Assembly (NCBI RefSeq): GCF_025369935.1
Contig: NZ_CP104467.1
Coordinates: forward strand, 7,261,001-7,325,000
DNA: 64,000 nucleotides
DNA from: Paenibacillus andongensis
Lineage (GTDB): Bacteria > Bacillota > Bacilli > Paenibacillales > NBRC-103111
Direction: 5' to 3'
A model generated the notes under the pieces. The model saw only the letters and a list, made by a program, of their open reading frames with translations, searched no databases and was not told where the DNA came from. The translations under genes and the position numbers were made by a program. Position 1 is the stretch's first letter. Each line of letters begins with the position of its first letter. Positions 16,370-24,870 of the stretch are shown here, one piece after another.

Positions 16370-16872
16370 ACGACGTAACCATTTACGATAATAGATTTAA
16401 CGGAAATGAATGGTTTGTCATTGCGATGATAGTCGTAGTGACCCTCGCGATTTGGATATTACCAAAAATGTTTACCTTAACACAGAGCTTGTTTAATTTA
16501 TTGATTGGGATCGTTTTTGGTCTCATGTTTGATCATACCATTGCTGTCCCGCCCTTTGATTTATACGATGTCGGTGACGAATCCCGGTACCAGTTGTTTG
16601 ATATTTTCTCCTATTTGATGTATGCACCATTCGGTTATATATTTATTTACTTTTACAAAAAATGGGGTGTTCGAGGATTTTACACGATACCCTACATCTT
16701 ACTCTGGACCTCTATGGGCATAGGTGTCGAGTGGCTTAGCGTACTCGTTGGTATTTTTCATTACAAACATGGGTATCAGCTCGTTTATTCGATACCCATT
16801 TATTTATCTTTGCAATCTATTCATTTATTACTTTACCGAATATTCTTTCCGGAGCGTAAGGCGATTTCATAG
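16366..16872 (+). CDS. Small integral membrane protein, second of a pair
   Basis: 168 aa with AAAGGGAGAGG upstream, overlapping the previous gene by 4 bp. About five membrane helices. Distinct loops are DHTIAVPPFDLYDVGDESRY and KHGYQLVYSIPIYLS, and the segment IFSYLMYAPFGYIFIYF is typical of conserved hypothetical membrane proteins of spore formers. No catalytic residues are recognised. The coupled start argues for a complex with the upstream product. Confidence 0.65.
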   Translation: MNDVTIYDNRFNGNEWFVIAMIVVVTLAIWILPKMFTLTQSLFNLLIGIVFGLMFDHTIAVPPFDLYDVGDESRYQLFDIFSYLMYAPFGYIFIYFYKKWGVRGFYTIPYILLWTSMGIGVEWLSVLVGIFHYKHGYQLVYSIPIYLSLQSIHLLLYRIFFPERKAIS

Positions 16873-16908
16873 ATCGCTTTAGATAAAATTCTTTCAACAC
16901 ATGGTTTC

Positions 16909-16942
16909 AACCCTGACAGACTCTTGTCAGGGTTGTTTGTTT
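16909..16942 (+). terminator. Intrinsic terminator
   Basis: AACCCTGACA-gactct-TGTCAGGGTT followed by GTTTGTTT. Confidence 0.85.
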
Positions 16943-16988
16943 ACAATCAAATTATACAAATTAAGGATTGAAGAAGGGAAATGATCAC

Positions 16989-18524
16989 ATGACGAAATCA
17001 ACGAATCAAACAGGCATTGTCATAGCCGGATTACTGCTAGCCATCCTAATGGCTTCGATGGACAATACCATCGTAGCGACGGCTATGGGCTCCATTATCG
17101 CAGACCTCGGAGGACTGGATAAGTTCGTATGGGTAACATCGGCTTATATGGTAGCTGAAATGGCAGGGATGCCGATTTTCGGTAAATTATCGGATATGTA
17201 TGGCCGCAAACGGTTTTTTATCTTTGGTATCTTGGTGTTTATGCTTGGATCTGCGCTTTGTGGAACAGCCACCTCGATCGTTCAGTTAAGCTTGTATCGG
17301 GCCATACAAGGCATTGGCGGCGGTGCTTTGGTTCCTATCGCTTTCACAATCATGTTCGATGCCGTTAAACCTGAAAGCAGAGGCAAGCTAATGGGATTGT
17401 TCGGAGCCGTGTTCGGTATGTCCAGCATCTTCGGGCCGCTCCTTGGCGCTTATATGACGGACTATATCAAATGGGAATGGATTTTCTATATTAATTTACC
17501 ACTAGGACTGATCTCCTTCCTGATGATTGCCATTTTCTATAAGGAATCCCTCCAGCATGCTAAACAGCGCATCGACTGGGCCGGCGCTTTCTCGCTTGTA
17601 GGCGCCATCGTCTGCCTAATGTTTGCCATGGAGCTTGGCGGTAAACAATTCGCGTGGAACTCCGCTCAGATCATTAGCTTATTCACTGGATTTGCTCTTC
17701 TCGCGGTTATATTCCTCTATGTGGAGACACGGGCAGAGGAACCGATTATCTCCTTCCGGATGTTCCGGGATCGCCTCTATTCGGCAAGTAATGCGATCGC
17801 GATGTTAAGTGGAGCAGCCTTCATTACCGCATCCGTTTATATTCCGATCTTCATTCAAGGTGTTCTCGGAGGAACTGCAACGAACTCAGGGCTCGTACTT
17901 CTGCCTATGATGCTCGGCACTGTCGTTACCGCTACCGCAGGTGGTTTCCTCATTAGTAAATTTTCATATCGAGCCATCCTGATTTCCACCCTCATCCTTC
18001 TTGTGGCAGGTATGGGACTGTTAATTACGTTGACACCAGATTCATCGCGTTTGATTATCACTATCTATATGATACTAGTCGGCTTGGGAATTGGCGCTTC
18101 ATTTTCCGTGTTAAGCAACGCTGCTATACATTCCGTACCTGCCAGTCAACGAGGGGCAGCGAGCTCTACGCTGAATTTCCTTCGCTCACTCGGCATGACG
18201 ATCGGAATTACCATCTTCGGTATTATTCAAAGCCATTCGTTAACCCGGCATTTATCGGATGCCTTTACAGGGAGCGGACAATCCGCGATGCCTCAGGGTC
18301 TAGACTTTAAAGACCCGCATGCTCTGCTTGACCCTGCAACTCGTACTCAAATTCCGGAGCAGGTGCTTGGGAAAATATCCGAAGGACTCTCCTCCTCCAT
18401 CGTGGCCACATTTGCGTGGGGACTTATCCCTGCAGTTCTCGCTTTAGCTGCCGCTTTTGCCATGAGCAAAGAGAAGCTCGTGATTGAAGCGGATAAAGAA
18501 ACGTTCGCAGCCGCATCGCATTAA
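16989..18524 (+). CDS. MFS drug exporter, DHA2 (EmrB/QacA) family
   Basis: 511-aa, 14-helix proton antiporter, probably for hydrophobic drugs. Helix 1 carries LLLAILMASMDNTIVATAM with the D-x-T-I-V motif of DHA2 proteins. Motif A GKLSDMYGRKRFF lies between helices 2 and 3, and motif C-like GPLLGAYMTDYIKWEWIF lies near helix 5. The ATG at 16989 follows AAGGG by 10 nt; a TTG at 16968 is possible but has no spaced ribosome site. No regulator gene is adjacent. It is a single-gene unit closed by the terminator at 18572. Confidence 0.88.
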   Translation: MTKSTNQTGIVIAGLLLAILMASMDNTIVATAMGSIIADLGGLDKFVWVTSAYMVAEMAGMPIFGKLSDMYGRKRFFIFGILVFMLGSALCGTATSIVQLSLYRAIQGIGGGALVPIAFTIMFDAVKPESRGKLMGLFGAVFGMSSIFGPLLGAYMTDYIKWEWIFYINLPLGLISFLMIAIFYKESLQHAKQRIDWAGAFSLVGAIVCLMFAMELGGKQFAWNSAQIISLFTGFALLAVIFLYVETRAEEPIISFRMFRDRLYSASNAIAMLSGAAFITASVYIPIFIQGVLGGTATNSGLVLLPMMLGTVVTATAGGFLISKFSYRAILISTLILLVAGMGLLITLTPDSSRLIITIYMILVGLGIGASFSVLSNAAIHSVPASQRGAASSTLNFLRSLGMTIGITIFGIIQSHSLTRHLSDAFTGSGQSAMPQGLDFKDPHALLDPATRTQIPEQVLGKISEGLSSSIVATFAWGLIPAVLALAAAFAMSKEKLVIEADKETFAAASH

Positions 18525-18571
18525 GAGGCAAGCTTCGTATAAACCGTGTAGCATAGAAAGCACAGAACGCA

Positions 18572-18614
18572 CAGAAAGACCAGTGGTCCACCGCGGATTC
18601 CTGGTCTTTCTTTT
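18572..18614. terminator. Intrinsic terminator between convergent genes
   Basis: AGAAAGACCAG pairs with CTGGTCTTTCT, followed by TTTGCG on the + side. The loop includes TGGTCCACCG. Confidence 0.8.
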
Positions 18615-18622
18615 GCGATTTA

Positions 18623-19555
18623 TTACTCATCAAATAAATTCGTAGACAAATACCGCTCACCGGTATCTGGCAGGATAACGACGATGGTCTTCCCTTTATT
18701 CTCAGGTCGTTTAGCAATTTCACTTGCTGCGAAAGCTGCCGCGCCGGATGAAATACCGACCAGCAAACCTTCCGTTTTGGCCAGTTCACGAGCCGTCGTT
18801 ATGGCATCCTCATTGCTCACAGTAAATATTTCGTCTACAACTGAACTGTTGAAATTATCTGGAACAAACCCGGCACCGATGCCCTGAATATGATGCACGC
18901 CACGACTGCCACCTGACAAGACGGGCGAATCGGCTGGCTCGACGGCTATCACTTGGATCGATGGATTTCTCTGTTTCAGTATCTCGCCCACACCAGTGAT
19001 CGTCCCTCCTGTACCAACTCCCGCGATGAAAATATCAACTTTACCGTCTGTATCTTTCCATATTTCTTCGGCCGTAGTATTTCTGTGAATCTCCGGATTG
19101 GCTGGATTACTGAATTGCTGTGGTATAAATGAGTTTGGCATCTTTGCAGCTAATTCCTCTGCTTTTTTAATTGCGCCTAACATGCCTTCAGAGGCTGGAG
19201 TGAGAACAAGTTCTGCACCCAGAGCCTTTAATAGTTTTCTGCGTTCTATACTAAAAGAATCAGGCAATATAATGATTAACCGATACCCTAGCGCAGCCGC
19301 TGCAAAAGCCAGAGCGATTCCTGTATTTCCGCTAGTAGGCTCAATAATGACAGTCTCTTTATTGATCTTGCCGGATTTTTCAGCTTCTTTAATCATCGCG
19401 AAACCGATACGGTCTTTTACACTGCCAGCCGGGTTAAAATACTCCAGCTTCGCGACGATTTTGGCATCAAGTCCATGCCGATTTTTATAATTCCAGAGCT
19501 CGAGCAGCGGCGTATTACCGATTAACTCTGTCAAATTGCTATAAATTTTCGTCAT
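18623..19555 (-). CDS. cysK: Cysteine synthase A (O-acetylserine sulfhydrylase)
   Basis: PLP enzyme that makes cysteine from O-acetylserine and sulfide. 310 aa, the usual length. The PLP lysine lies in [15 protein letters not shown]. The substrate loop is [12 protein letters not shown] and the phosphate-binding glycine loop is [13 protein letters not shown]. The C-terminal serine motif [15 protein letters not shown] completes the active site. The C-terminus ends STNLFDE, without the usual Ile anchor seen in some CysK. GGAAGGCGAGG precedes the ATG. An extended minus-strand -10 (TGATATACT around 19613-19620) is a probable promoter. It stands alone, away from any sulfur operon. Confidence 0.93.
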   Translation of the reverse strand: MTKIYSNLTELIGNTPLLELWNYKNRHGLDAKIVAKLEYFNPAGSVKDRIGFAMIKEAEKSGKINKETVIIEPTSGNTGIALAFAAAALGYRLIIILPDSFSIERRKLLKALGAELVLTPASEGMLGAIKKAEELAAKMPNSFIPQQFSNPANPEIHRNTTAEEIWKDTDGKVDIFIAGVGTGGTITGVGEILKQRNPSIQVIAVEPADSPVLSGGSRGVHHIQGIGAGFVPDNFNSSVVDEIFTVSNEDAITTARELAKTEGLLVGISSGAAAFAASEIAKRPENKGKTIVVILPDTGERYLSTNLFDE

Positions 19556-19880
19556 AAGAAAACCTCGCCTTCCATTTATATATTAAACCTATGGACTTAA
19601 TCGGATAATCACAGTATATCACGCATGCGAGTGAAAAAATAAATCAATAATGCTGATAGATTGGTACGCTATTTTCTTATATTAGTCTTTTTTGGAATAA
19701 TCACCGTAGACGAAGAACGCCCTTTAGCCTTGTGGCCAAAGGGCGTGCTAAACAGGTGGATTCTGACACTGATCATTTCACCCAGTAGAACAAGATTAAA
19801 TAAAGGCATCGGCAGTCTGGGACTTTCACATCCGAGGCTGCTAATGCCTTATTCATATATTCACACACCGTGTCAATTAG
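19556..19880. other. Intergenic region with a strong hairpin and no gene
   Basis: Holds the cysK promoter area near 19613. At 19717-19746 there is a long stem: ACGCCCTTT-a-GCC / GGC-c-AAAGGGCGT around a TTGT loop, with no T run on either strand. The SDR terminator follows at 19798-19850. I see no coding frame with a ribosome site. Confidence 0.5.
19798..19850 (-). terminator. Intrinsic terminator of the SDR gene
   Basis: Read on the minus strand, AAGGCAT..GCAG pairs with CTGC..ATGCCTT with one 2-nt internal mismatch, and TTTATTT follows. Confidence 0.65.
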
Positions 19881-20630
19881 TTATACCAGTGAAGAACCGC
19901 CATCCACGACAATAGTCTGTCCGGTGGAGTATTTCTCACGCATTAAATAAAGAAAGGCCTCGGCCGCATCTTCTGGTTCTCCTACTCGGCCTACCGGGAG
20001 GGTTTTTCCAAAAGTCTCATACATAGCGTTCCTGTTTTCCTCAGGCATGTCGTTCCACATCTCGGTACGCATTAACCCGAAGCTTATCGCGTTGACACGA
20101 AGCGGGCTAAGTTCGACAGCCAATGCCCTGGTCAGTGCCTCAATAGCGCTGCATATGCTGGCTGTGACCGCCCAACCCTTCTGCGGCCGAGCTCCGGCAA
20201 CGCCAGAAGTTAAAATGATTGACCCGCCCTCTCTGAGGTTCTTGCTACCGTATTTAGCGGCCATAAACGCCCCCCAGTAACGCAGGTTAAAAAATCGACG
20301 TGCTGTCTTCATGTCAATTGTGCTGAGATTTTCGATATGCAAGGACTCGCCAGCCGTGAAAACCAAATGATCAAATTCACCAATTTGGCTGAAGAATGTA
20401 CAAACCATCTCTTCATTCGATAGATCAACCACATGCCCTTCCGCACCTTGGGGCAGACGCGAGATTGCATTGTCAACTCTCTCTTTTCGACTAGAGACGA
20501 TGACTACGGATGCCCCTTCCCGCGCAGCGGCTTCGGCTGTAGCAAATCCAACTCCTGACGTTCCTCCAAGGAGGACAACGCGTTTGCCTCTTAATGTACT
20601 GCTTCGTTCGCTCTGTTCTGTTTTTATCAT
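19881..20630 (-). CDS. SDR-fold protein lacking the usual Tyr-Lys pair
   Basis: 249 aa Rossmann-fold protein of the short-chain dehydrogenase superfamily. The nucleotide motif is LLGGTSGVGFATAEAAAREG, and the C-terminus GQTIVVDGGSSLV is typical. At the place of the catalytic Y-x-x-x-K the sequence reads TASICSAIEALTRAL, so Tyr is Thr and Lys is Cys; the preceding Ser (LTSGVAG) is present. Such divergent SDRs exist and may bind rather than oxidise ligands. The start at 20630 follows GAGGGAG. It is divergent from the XRE-type regulator gene at 20822, which probably controls it. Confidence 0.82.
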   Translation of the reverse strand: MIKTEQSERSSTLRGKRVVLLGGTSGVGFATAEAAAREGASVVIVSSRKERVDNAISRLPQGAEGHVVDLSNEEMVCTFFSQIGEFDHLVFTAGESLHIENLSTIDMKTARRFFNLRYWGAFMAAKYGSKNLREGGSIILTSGVAGARPQKGWAVTASICSAIEALTRALAVELSPLRVNAISFGLMRTEMWNDMPEENRNAMYETFGKTLPVGRVGEPEDAAEAFLYLMREKYSTGQTIVVDGGSSLV

Positions 20631-20759
20631 AGAATCTCCCTCGTTTTCATGATCGGTTTTGAACAAATTTTACTGCCGACTCCTCCTTCACTACAGGCGA
20701 CAAGTCGATTATAATCAGTTAATAAACGCACAAATAGGTCTGTGTTTGTAGTACTATTC

Positions 20760-20785
20760 CGAATACTAATCGTACGGATACTGAT
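20760..20785. promoter_or_regulatory. Direct-repeat operator candidate in the SDR/regulator gap
   Basis: CGAATACTAAT (20760-20770) and CGGATACTGAT (20775-20785) are an 11-bp direct repeat with a 15-bp period, lying between the two divergent starts. It is a probable binding site for the XRE-type regulator. Confidence 0.4.
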
Positions 20786-20821
20786 ATAAAATATATCAGG
20801 ATATTGGGGTGAATCCTTGTT

Positions 20822-21670
20822 ATGAATTCTGAAAGAAGACGAAAAGAACTAGCTGATTTTCTCCGGACCCGTCGCTCGCGTCTATCTCCGCATGAGGCGG
20901 GATTACCGATTGAGACCTCACGTCGTCGTACGCCTGGTCTGAGGCGGGAAGAAGTGGCAAGTCTATCAGGCATTTCCTTACCGTGGTACACCGCACTGGA
21001 GCAGGGACGGGATATTCAAGTATCGGAACAAGTACTGGAAAGCTTGGTTCGTACCCTTCAACTTAGCAACGACGAACGTAATCATCTACTTGTGTTGGCT
21101 AACCATGCTGTACTTCCACACGAAACAGTGGATGAATCCATTTCTCCAGCCATTCAACAGATTCTTGACAGGATGGGGACCTACCCTGCCTATGTCATCG
21201 ATAAGCGCTGGAACGTTTCCGCATGGAACCAAATGACGAATAAGGTATGTGGGGACTTTAAACAAGCGACAGAGATCGAGAGAAATATCCTTTGGCGCGT
21301 GTTCATGATGAAGGATAAGCAAGCTCGCATTGTTAATTGGGAAAACGTTGCCACCATGCTGTTAGCTCATTTCAGAAGCCGATATGCCTTATACATGAAT
21401 GATTCGTGGTATCAGGAATTAGTTAACATGTTATATGCCGGGAGTGAGGAGTTCAGGGAGTGGTGGGGGAGACATGAGGTTTCCGGAAATTCGGAAGGAG
21501 AAAAATTGATCCAACATCCTGAAGCAGGCCTGTTGACATTTCGTTACAATAATTTCACAGTTTCTGAAAGCGGTGACTTCGTGATGAGGGTATTCACACC
21601 AATCGAAAACACTGGAACTGATGAACGGTTAGAAGATTTATTGTCTGAGTTTCGTTCGGGCAGTCTATAA
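20822..21670 (+). CDS. XRE-family regulator with MmyB-like ligand domain
   Basis: 282 aa transcription factor. The N-terminal helix-turn-helix (residues about 10-80: LADFLRTRRSRLSPHEAGLP, then TPGLRREEVASLSGISLPWY) is the hallmark of the group whose C-terminal part is an MmyB-like PAS-type domain. That domain is seen here as TYPAYVIDKRWNVSAWNQMT and LTFRYNNFTVSESGDF. Members usually repress a divergent oxidoreductase gene, matching the SDR at 19881-20630. RBS GGGGTGA lies 11 nt upstream. The effector is unknown. Confidence 0.88.
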   Translation: MNSERRRKELADFLRTRRSRLSPHEAGLPIETSRRRTPGLRREEVASLSGISLPWYTALEQGRDIQVSEQVLESLVRTLQLSNDERNHLLVLANHAVLPHETVDESISPAIQQILDRMGTYPAYVIDKRWNVSAWNQMTNKVCGDFKQATEIERNILWRVFMMKDKQARIVNWENVATMLLAHFRSRYALYMNDSWYQELVNMLYAGSEEFREWWGRHEVSGNSEGEKLIQHPEAGLLTFRYNNFTVSESGDFVMRVFTPIENTGTDERLEDLLSEFRSGSL

Positions 21671-21736
21671 TCTACATCTCTCACCTATTCGAACACTGAT
21701 ACATCTCTAAATTCCTTATACACATCTTTATTCCGA

Positions 21737-21849
21737 TCCTCATTCCCATCTACATTCCCAACTCTTCATGCAAATCTTCAACACAGTCCTCATTCCCAGA
21801 CTCATTCCTCAACTCTTCATGTACTTTTTCACCACAATCCTCATTCCCA
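21737..21849. repeat. Degenerate ~50-bp tandem repeat
   Basis: Two full units (21737-21786 and 21787-21837) plus a 12-bp start of a third, each beginning TCCTCATTCCCA and carrying CAACTCTTCATG. It lies in the 472-bp gap 21671-22142. That gap also contains a hairpin CTCATTGGA/TCCAATG at about 21897-21917 and an AG-rich stretch at 21945-22010, but no gene. Confidence 0.6.
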
Positions 21850-22142
21850 TTGGATTAGATACAGTGTTTTCGAAGATTGAGTGTGGGAATGGCTGCCTCA
21901 TTGGATATTTTCCAATGTGAGTAAGAATTGTGAATTGAGTTATGAGTAGTTTGTAGTTTATAAGAGTTTGAGTAGTTAGTAAGTCTAGTTAGTAGAGTAG
22001 TGAGAGAAATAGAAGTGGCGTTTGCCCAGGAGAAGGTTGTACAAAGGCAAAGATGGATCAAGCTTCCCTGATCCTCATAAATCGCCGACGAGGACGGACT
22101 TATGATACACTGAACTATATATGTAAGCAGCAAGGGGAAATG

Positions 22143-22907
22143 ATGAAGATGAAACTTGTATCCTGGAACGTTAATGGGTTGAGAGCATGCGTCAATAAAG
22201 GGTTCATTGATTATTTCGAGCAAAAGGAGGCAGATATCTTCTGTCTTCAAGAGACGAAGCTGCAGGAAGGACAGATCAACCTAGAACTAGGCGAAGCCTA
22301 TACACAATATTGGAATTATGCGGTTAAAAAAGGGTATTCTGGCACCGCCGTTTTCACAAGAATTCAACCGCTCTCGGTGAGATATGGTATGGAGGAGAAT
22401 GAAGAGCCGGAGGGTCGGATCCTCACGTTGGAATTCGACAATTTCTATCTCGTGACCGTCTATACACCCAATGCGAAACGTGATCTCTCTAGGCTGGATT
22501 ACCGTGTGGAGTGGGAGGATCGCTTTCGAAGCTACCTCTTGCAACTTGACGCCCAAAAGCCTGTTGTCGTTTGCGGTGATTTGAATGTTGCCCACCATGA
22601 AATTGACATCAAGAATGCCAAAGGAAATCTCAATAATTCAGGCTTTACCCCACAAGAACGCGGCAAAATGACGGAATTGTTGGATGCAGGATTTATCGAT
22701 ACGTTCCGACATCTCTACCCTGATCGGACTGATGTCTATTCGTGGTGGTCTAATATGCCAGGCGTAAGAGCCCGTAATGTGGGATGGAGAATCGATTATT
22801 TCCTGGCATCTACGAGACTAGGTCCTAAGATCATTGATGCTCAAATTGACTGCGATATATTGGGCAGCGATCATTGTCCTGTCGTATTGGAGCTCGATTG
22901 GAGTTAA
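22143..22907 (+). CDS. exoA: Exodeoxyribonuclease III / AP endonuclease
   Basis: Base-excision repair nuclease that cuts at abasic sites and trims 3' ends. About 254 aa. It starts MKMKLVSWNVNGLRA, with the metal-binding Glu in CLQETKL, YTPNAK (catalytic Tyr region), GDLNVAHHEID and the C-terminal SDHCPVVLELDW, all canonical. Three in-frame ATGs (22140, 22143, 22149) follow AAGGGG; 22143 has a 5-nt gap and 22149 an 11-nt gap, so the exact start is uncertain. A TATGAT hexamer near 22103 may be the -10. Its stop overlaps the next start by one base. Confidence 0.93.
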   Translation: MKMKLVSWNVNGLRACVNKGFIDYFEQKEADIFCLQETKLQEGQINLELGEAYTQYWNYAVKKGYSGTAVFTRIQPLSVRYGMEENEEPEGRILTLEFDNFYLVTVYTPNAKRDLSRLDYRVEWEDRFRSYLLQLDAQKPVVVCGDLNVAHHEIDIKNAKGNLNNSGFTPQERGKMTELLDAGFIDTFRHLYPDRTDVYSWWSNMPGVRARNVGWRIDYFLASTRLGPKIIDAQIDCDILGSDHCPVVLELDWS

Positions 22908-23287
22908 TGAAAGTAAATTCAAACGTTGAAAACGAGATTGGAGCGATTATTATATTATCCACATCCTTAGGGCGTTTGCGTCTAACAAGCTATATTGAAG
23001 GTATTTCTTATCTTTTTCTACTGTTTATAGCCATGCCGTTTAAATACTTCTTGGACCAGCCTCAACTCGTGTTTGTCGGCGGTATGTTTCACGGTGTGAT
23101 GTTCGTGCTTTATATCATAACGGCGGTGCACGCTTTTGTTCAAAGACGTTGGAACTTAAACCGAGCACTCCTAATTATCGGCTGTATTTTCATCCCATTC
23201 CTGTTCATCAAACAAGATCGTATGATCCATAAAGAGGAGTTAGAGCTACAGAAGGGTCGTCCCATTGATCCGAAAAAGAGAGCTTAA
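22907..23287 (+). CDS. DUF3817 membrane protein (YdzA-like)
   Basis: 126 aa with three helices. The core LGRLRLTSYIEGISYLFLLF is followed by IAMPFKYFLDQP, VGGMFHGVMFVLYIITAVHA and a third helix. This matches DUF3817, whose function is unknown. The ATG shares a base with the exoA stop, so translation is probably coupled; only a weak GGAG precedes it. A TTG at 22976 just before the core would give a shorter form, but family members usually begin earlier. Confidence 0.78.
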   Translation: MKVNSNVENEIGAIIILSTSLGRLRLTSYIEGISYLFLLFIAMPFKYFLDQPQLVFVGGMFHGVMFVLYIITAVHAFVQRRWNLNRALLIIGCIFIPFLFIKQDRMIHKEELELQKGRPIDPKKRA

Positions 23288-23308
23288 CCGATGCTCAATT
23301 CATCTACT

Positions 23309-23352
23309 CCAAAAGAACTTCTTCGAGCCCCTTCTATGGGGTTCTTTTGCTA
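23309..23352 (+). terminator. Intrinsic terminator after exoA/DUF3817
   Basis: AAAAGAAC pairs with GTTCTTTT, with an inner CCCC/GGGG pair around TTCTAT. Confidence 0.7.
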
Positions 23353-23485
23353 TTCAGCAAGTCTTAAAAATTTCAATACTTTTGCAAAATAAAAGACTGC
23401 AGCAGCCTACCCGAAGGCAGCCTATTACAGTCCGTAATGTTAATTGGGAGAATCGCGACCTCCATTCATCCTTCACCGCAATTAC

Positions 23486-23995
23486 TTATGCCGGATTAGA
23501 AGGTGTCGGAACGGCAGGCTCTCCATCCCGCCCAAGCCTCCTGCTTGCCGTTTCTCGTTTTCCGACAGCGGGGACGTGACTGCCAGCCTTTGCTAGACCG
23601 GAGACAGGCATGTTGTTATAGACACACTCGTAATTTCCTTCAGGAATCAAATAGGTTTCATGGTAGATCCCGACAGCGCCGCTCGTTCCAACCTTTTTAT
23701 TAAAATTACGCCACGCTTCTAAATGAGTTGCACCATGCCTTGCATAGTGCTCTAATTGCTCGAACGTTTTCCAATACTGGATAAGAGTCACACCCCGCCA
23801 AGAAAGATGAAAACTGGCATCAATAAAGCCTAATTCAGGGTTGCGATACAATTCTTGAAGCATCGGATTCATTGCCTTGGCCACAGGCAGCCACTTATGC
23901 AGCGCCCATAATTTATTCACTCTCATCCCAATGATAAAGACAACGAAAGAACCATCCATTTGCGCCGTAAATCTGCCCGGAATTACTTTACTCAT
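23486..23995 (-). CDS. DUF4188 family protein (putative monooxygenase-like)
   Basis: 169 aa, start ATG 23995 (MSKVIPGRFTAQMDG) with GAGGAG upstream. GSFVVFIIGMRVNKLWALHK, SWRGVTLIQYWKTFEQLEHY, AWRNFNKKVG and VGIYHETYLIP match DUF4188. The family is a ferredoxin-like alpha/beta barrel often labelled monooxygenase, with no proven reaction. The last 30 residues are polar and atypical (ETASRRLGRDGEPAVPTPSN). It lies 16 bp after the TetR gene in one operon, so it is the likely target of that repressor. Confidence 0.85.
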   Translation of the reverse strand: MSKVIPGRFTAQMDGSFVVFIIGMRVNKLWALHKWLPVAKAMNPMLQELYRNPELGFIDASFHLSWRGVTLIQYWKTFEQLEHYARHGATHLEAWRNFNKKVGTSGAVGIYHETYLIPEGNYECVYNNMPVSGLAKAGSHVPAVGKRETASRRLGRDGEPAVPTPSNPA

Positions 23996-24011
23996 GCATT
24001 CATCGCTCCTC

Positions 24012-24647
24012 TTACCTATTTTCAAGCAATTGTAGATGGGTGTTATAAAAGCCCTTAATATCCTTGGAACCATATAGTTGAGCGGTCAAAAATGCTCCGT
24101 AAAACACCGTAAACAGAACCTTTACCGCTGTTTCTACCGTGAATTCTTTTCTTAGCTTTCCATCTGTATTCGCCTCAGTCATGCAACGATGAAAAAGTTT
24201 GTACATGTCAGGTGTCTGCGCGCCAACTTCCTCATGAGCAGGGAACAGTAAATGAACCTCTGCTTCACTCAATTCCGGCATGCAAGGATGCATGTTCATT
24301 TCTGCCAGAAAAGATATCAAGCTTGGCATCAATCCCGGTCTTTCCTCAGCCTCTTCCGCCACTTTATGGAGTATATGCTGGATAACCGAGAATCCACGTT
24401 TACCCTCCGCTTCGATCTCAATGATACGTTCTGTTAACCAAACACGCATAAAATAAACGAGCAAATCTTCCTTTTTTTGAAAAAATTTAAAGAAGGTGAC
24501 CCGGGATATTTCTGCTTTCCGGCAAATATCGTCGAGCATCATGTCTCGAAACATCTTGTCTCCGATTAGTGACAAACTGGCTTCATACAATGCTACTTTG
24601 GTTCTAGCCTTTTTTAATTCCCTTAAGGAAAAGGATGAACGATCCAT
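24012..24647 (-). CDS. TetR-family transcriptional regulator
   Basis: 211 aa. The N-terminal helix-turn-helix is clear (ARTKVALYEASLSLIGDKMF, DMMLDDICRKAEISRVTFFK), followed by an all-helical ligand domain without a recognised specificity. The start at 24647 (MDRSSFSL) follows CAGGAG; the frame is open to 24683. It is cotranscribed with the DUF4188 gene. Two tandem near-palindromes lie directly upstream and overlap a promoter, pointing to self-repression. Confidence 0.88.
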   Translation of the reverse strand: MDRSSFSLRELKKARTKVALYEASLSLIGDKMFRDMMLDDICRKAEISRVTFFKFFQKKEDLLVYFMRVWLTERIIEIEAEGKRGFSVIQHILHKVAEEAEERPGLMPSLISFLAEMNMHPCMPELSEAEVHLLFPAHEEVGAQTPDMYKLFHRCMTEANTDGKLRKEFTVETAVKVLFTVFYGAFLTAQLYGSKDIKGFYNTHLQLLENR

Positions 24648-24669
24648 GAGTGATCTCCTGAAATAATAG

Positions 24670-24714
24670 TTAACTTTAGTCAATAAATTAACATTAGTTA
24701 AGTTATTTTGTCAA
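24670..24714 (-). promoter_or_regulatory. Promoter with tandem TetR-type operators
   Basis: Operator-like 14-mers TTAACTTTAGTCAA (24670-24683) and TTAACATTAGTTAA (24688-24701) are each near-palindromic with an 18-bp period. On the minus strand a consensus -35 TTGACA lies at 24709-24714. A weaker -10 (GTTAAT, 24687-24692) falls inside the operators. Repressor binding would block the TetR/DUF4188 operon. Confidence 0.6.
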
Positions 24715-24870
24715 GATAAAGCAATTTCCCCTCTAAGAAAAGGCCTCACATCAGCTCCATCCTCGACTTTGGTTGGGGTCTCCACTCCGTCTGAGGTCGC
24801 TTTTGAAGGTGGCCACCCTGATGTTAGAATCAACTCAATAATAAAAAAGACCGAATGTGAGGGATGAACA

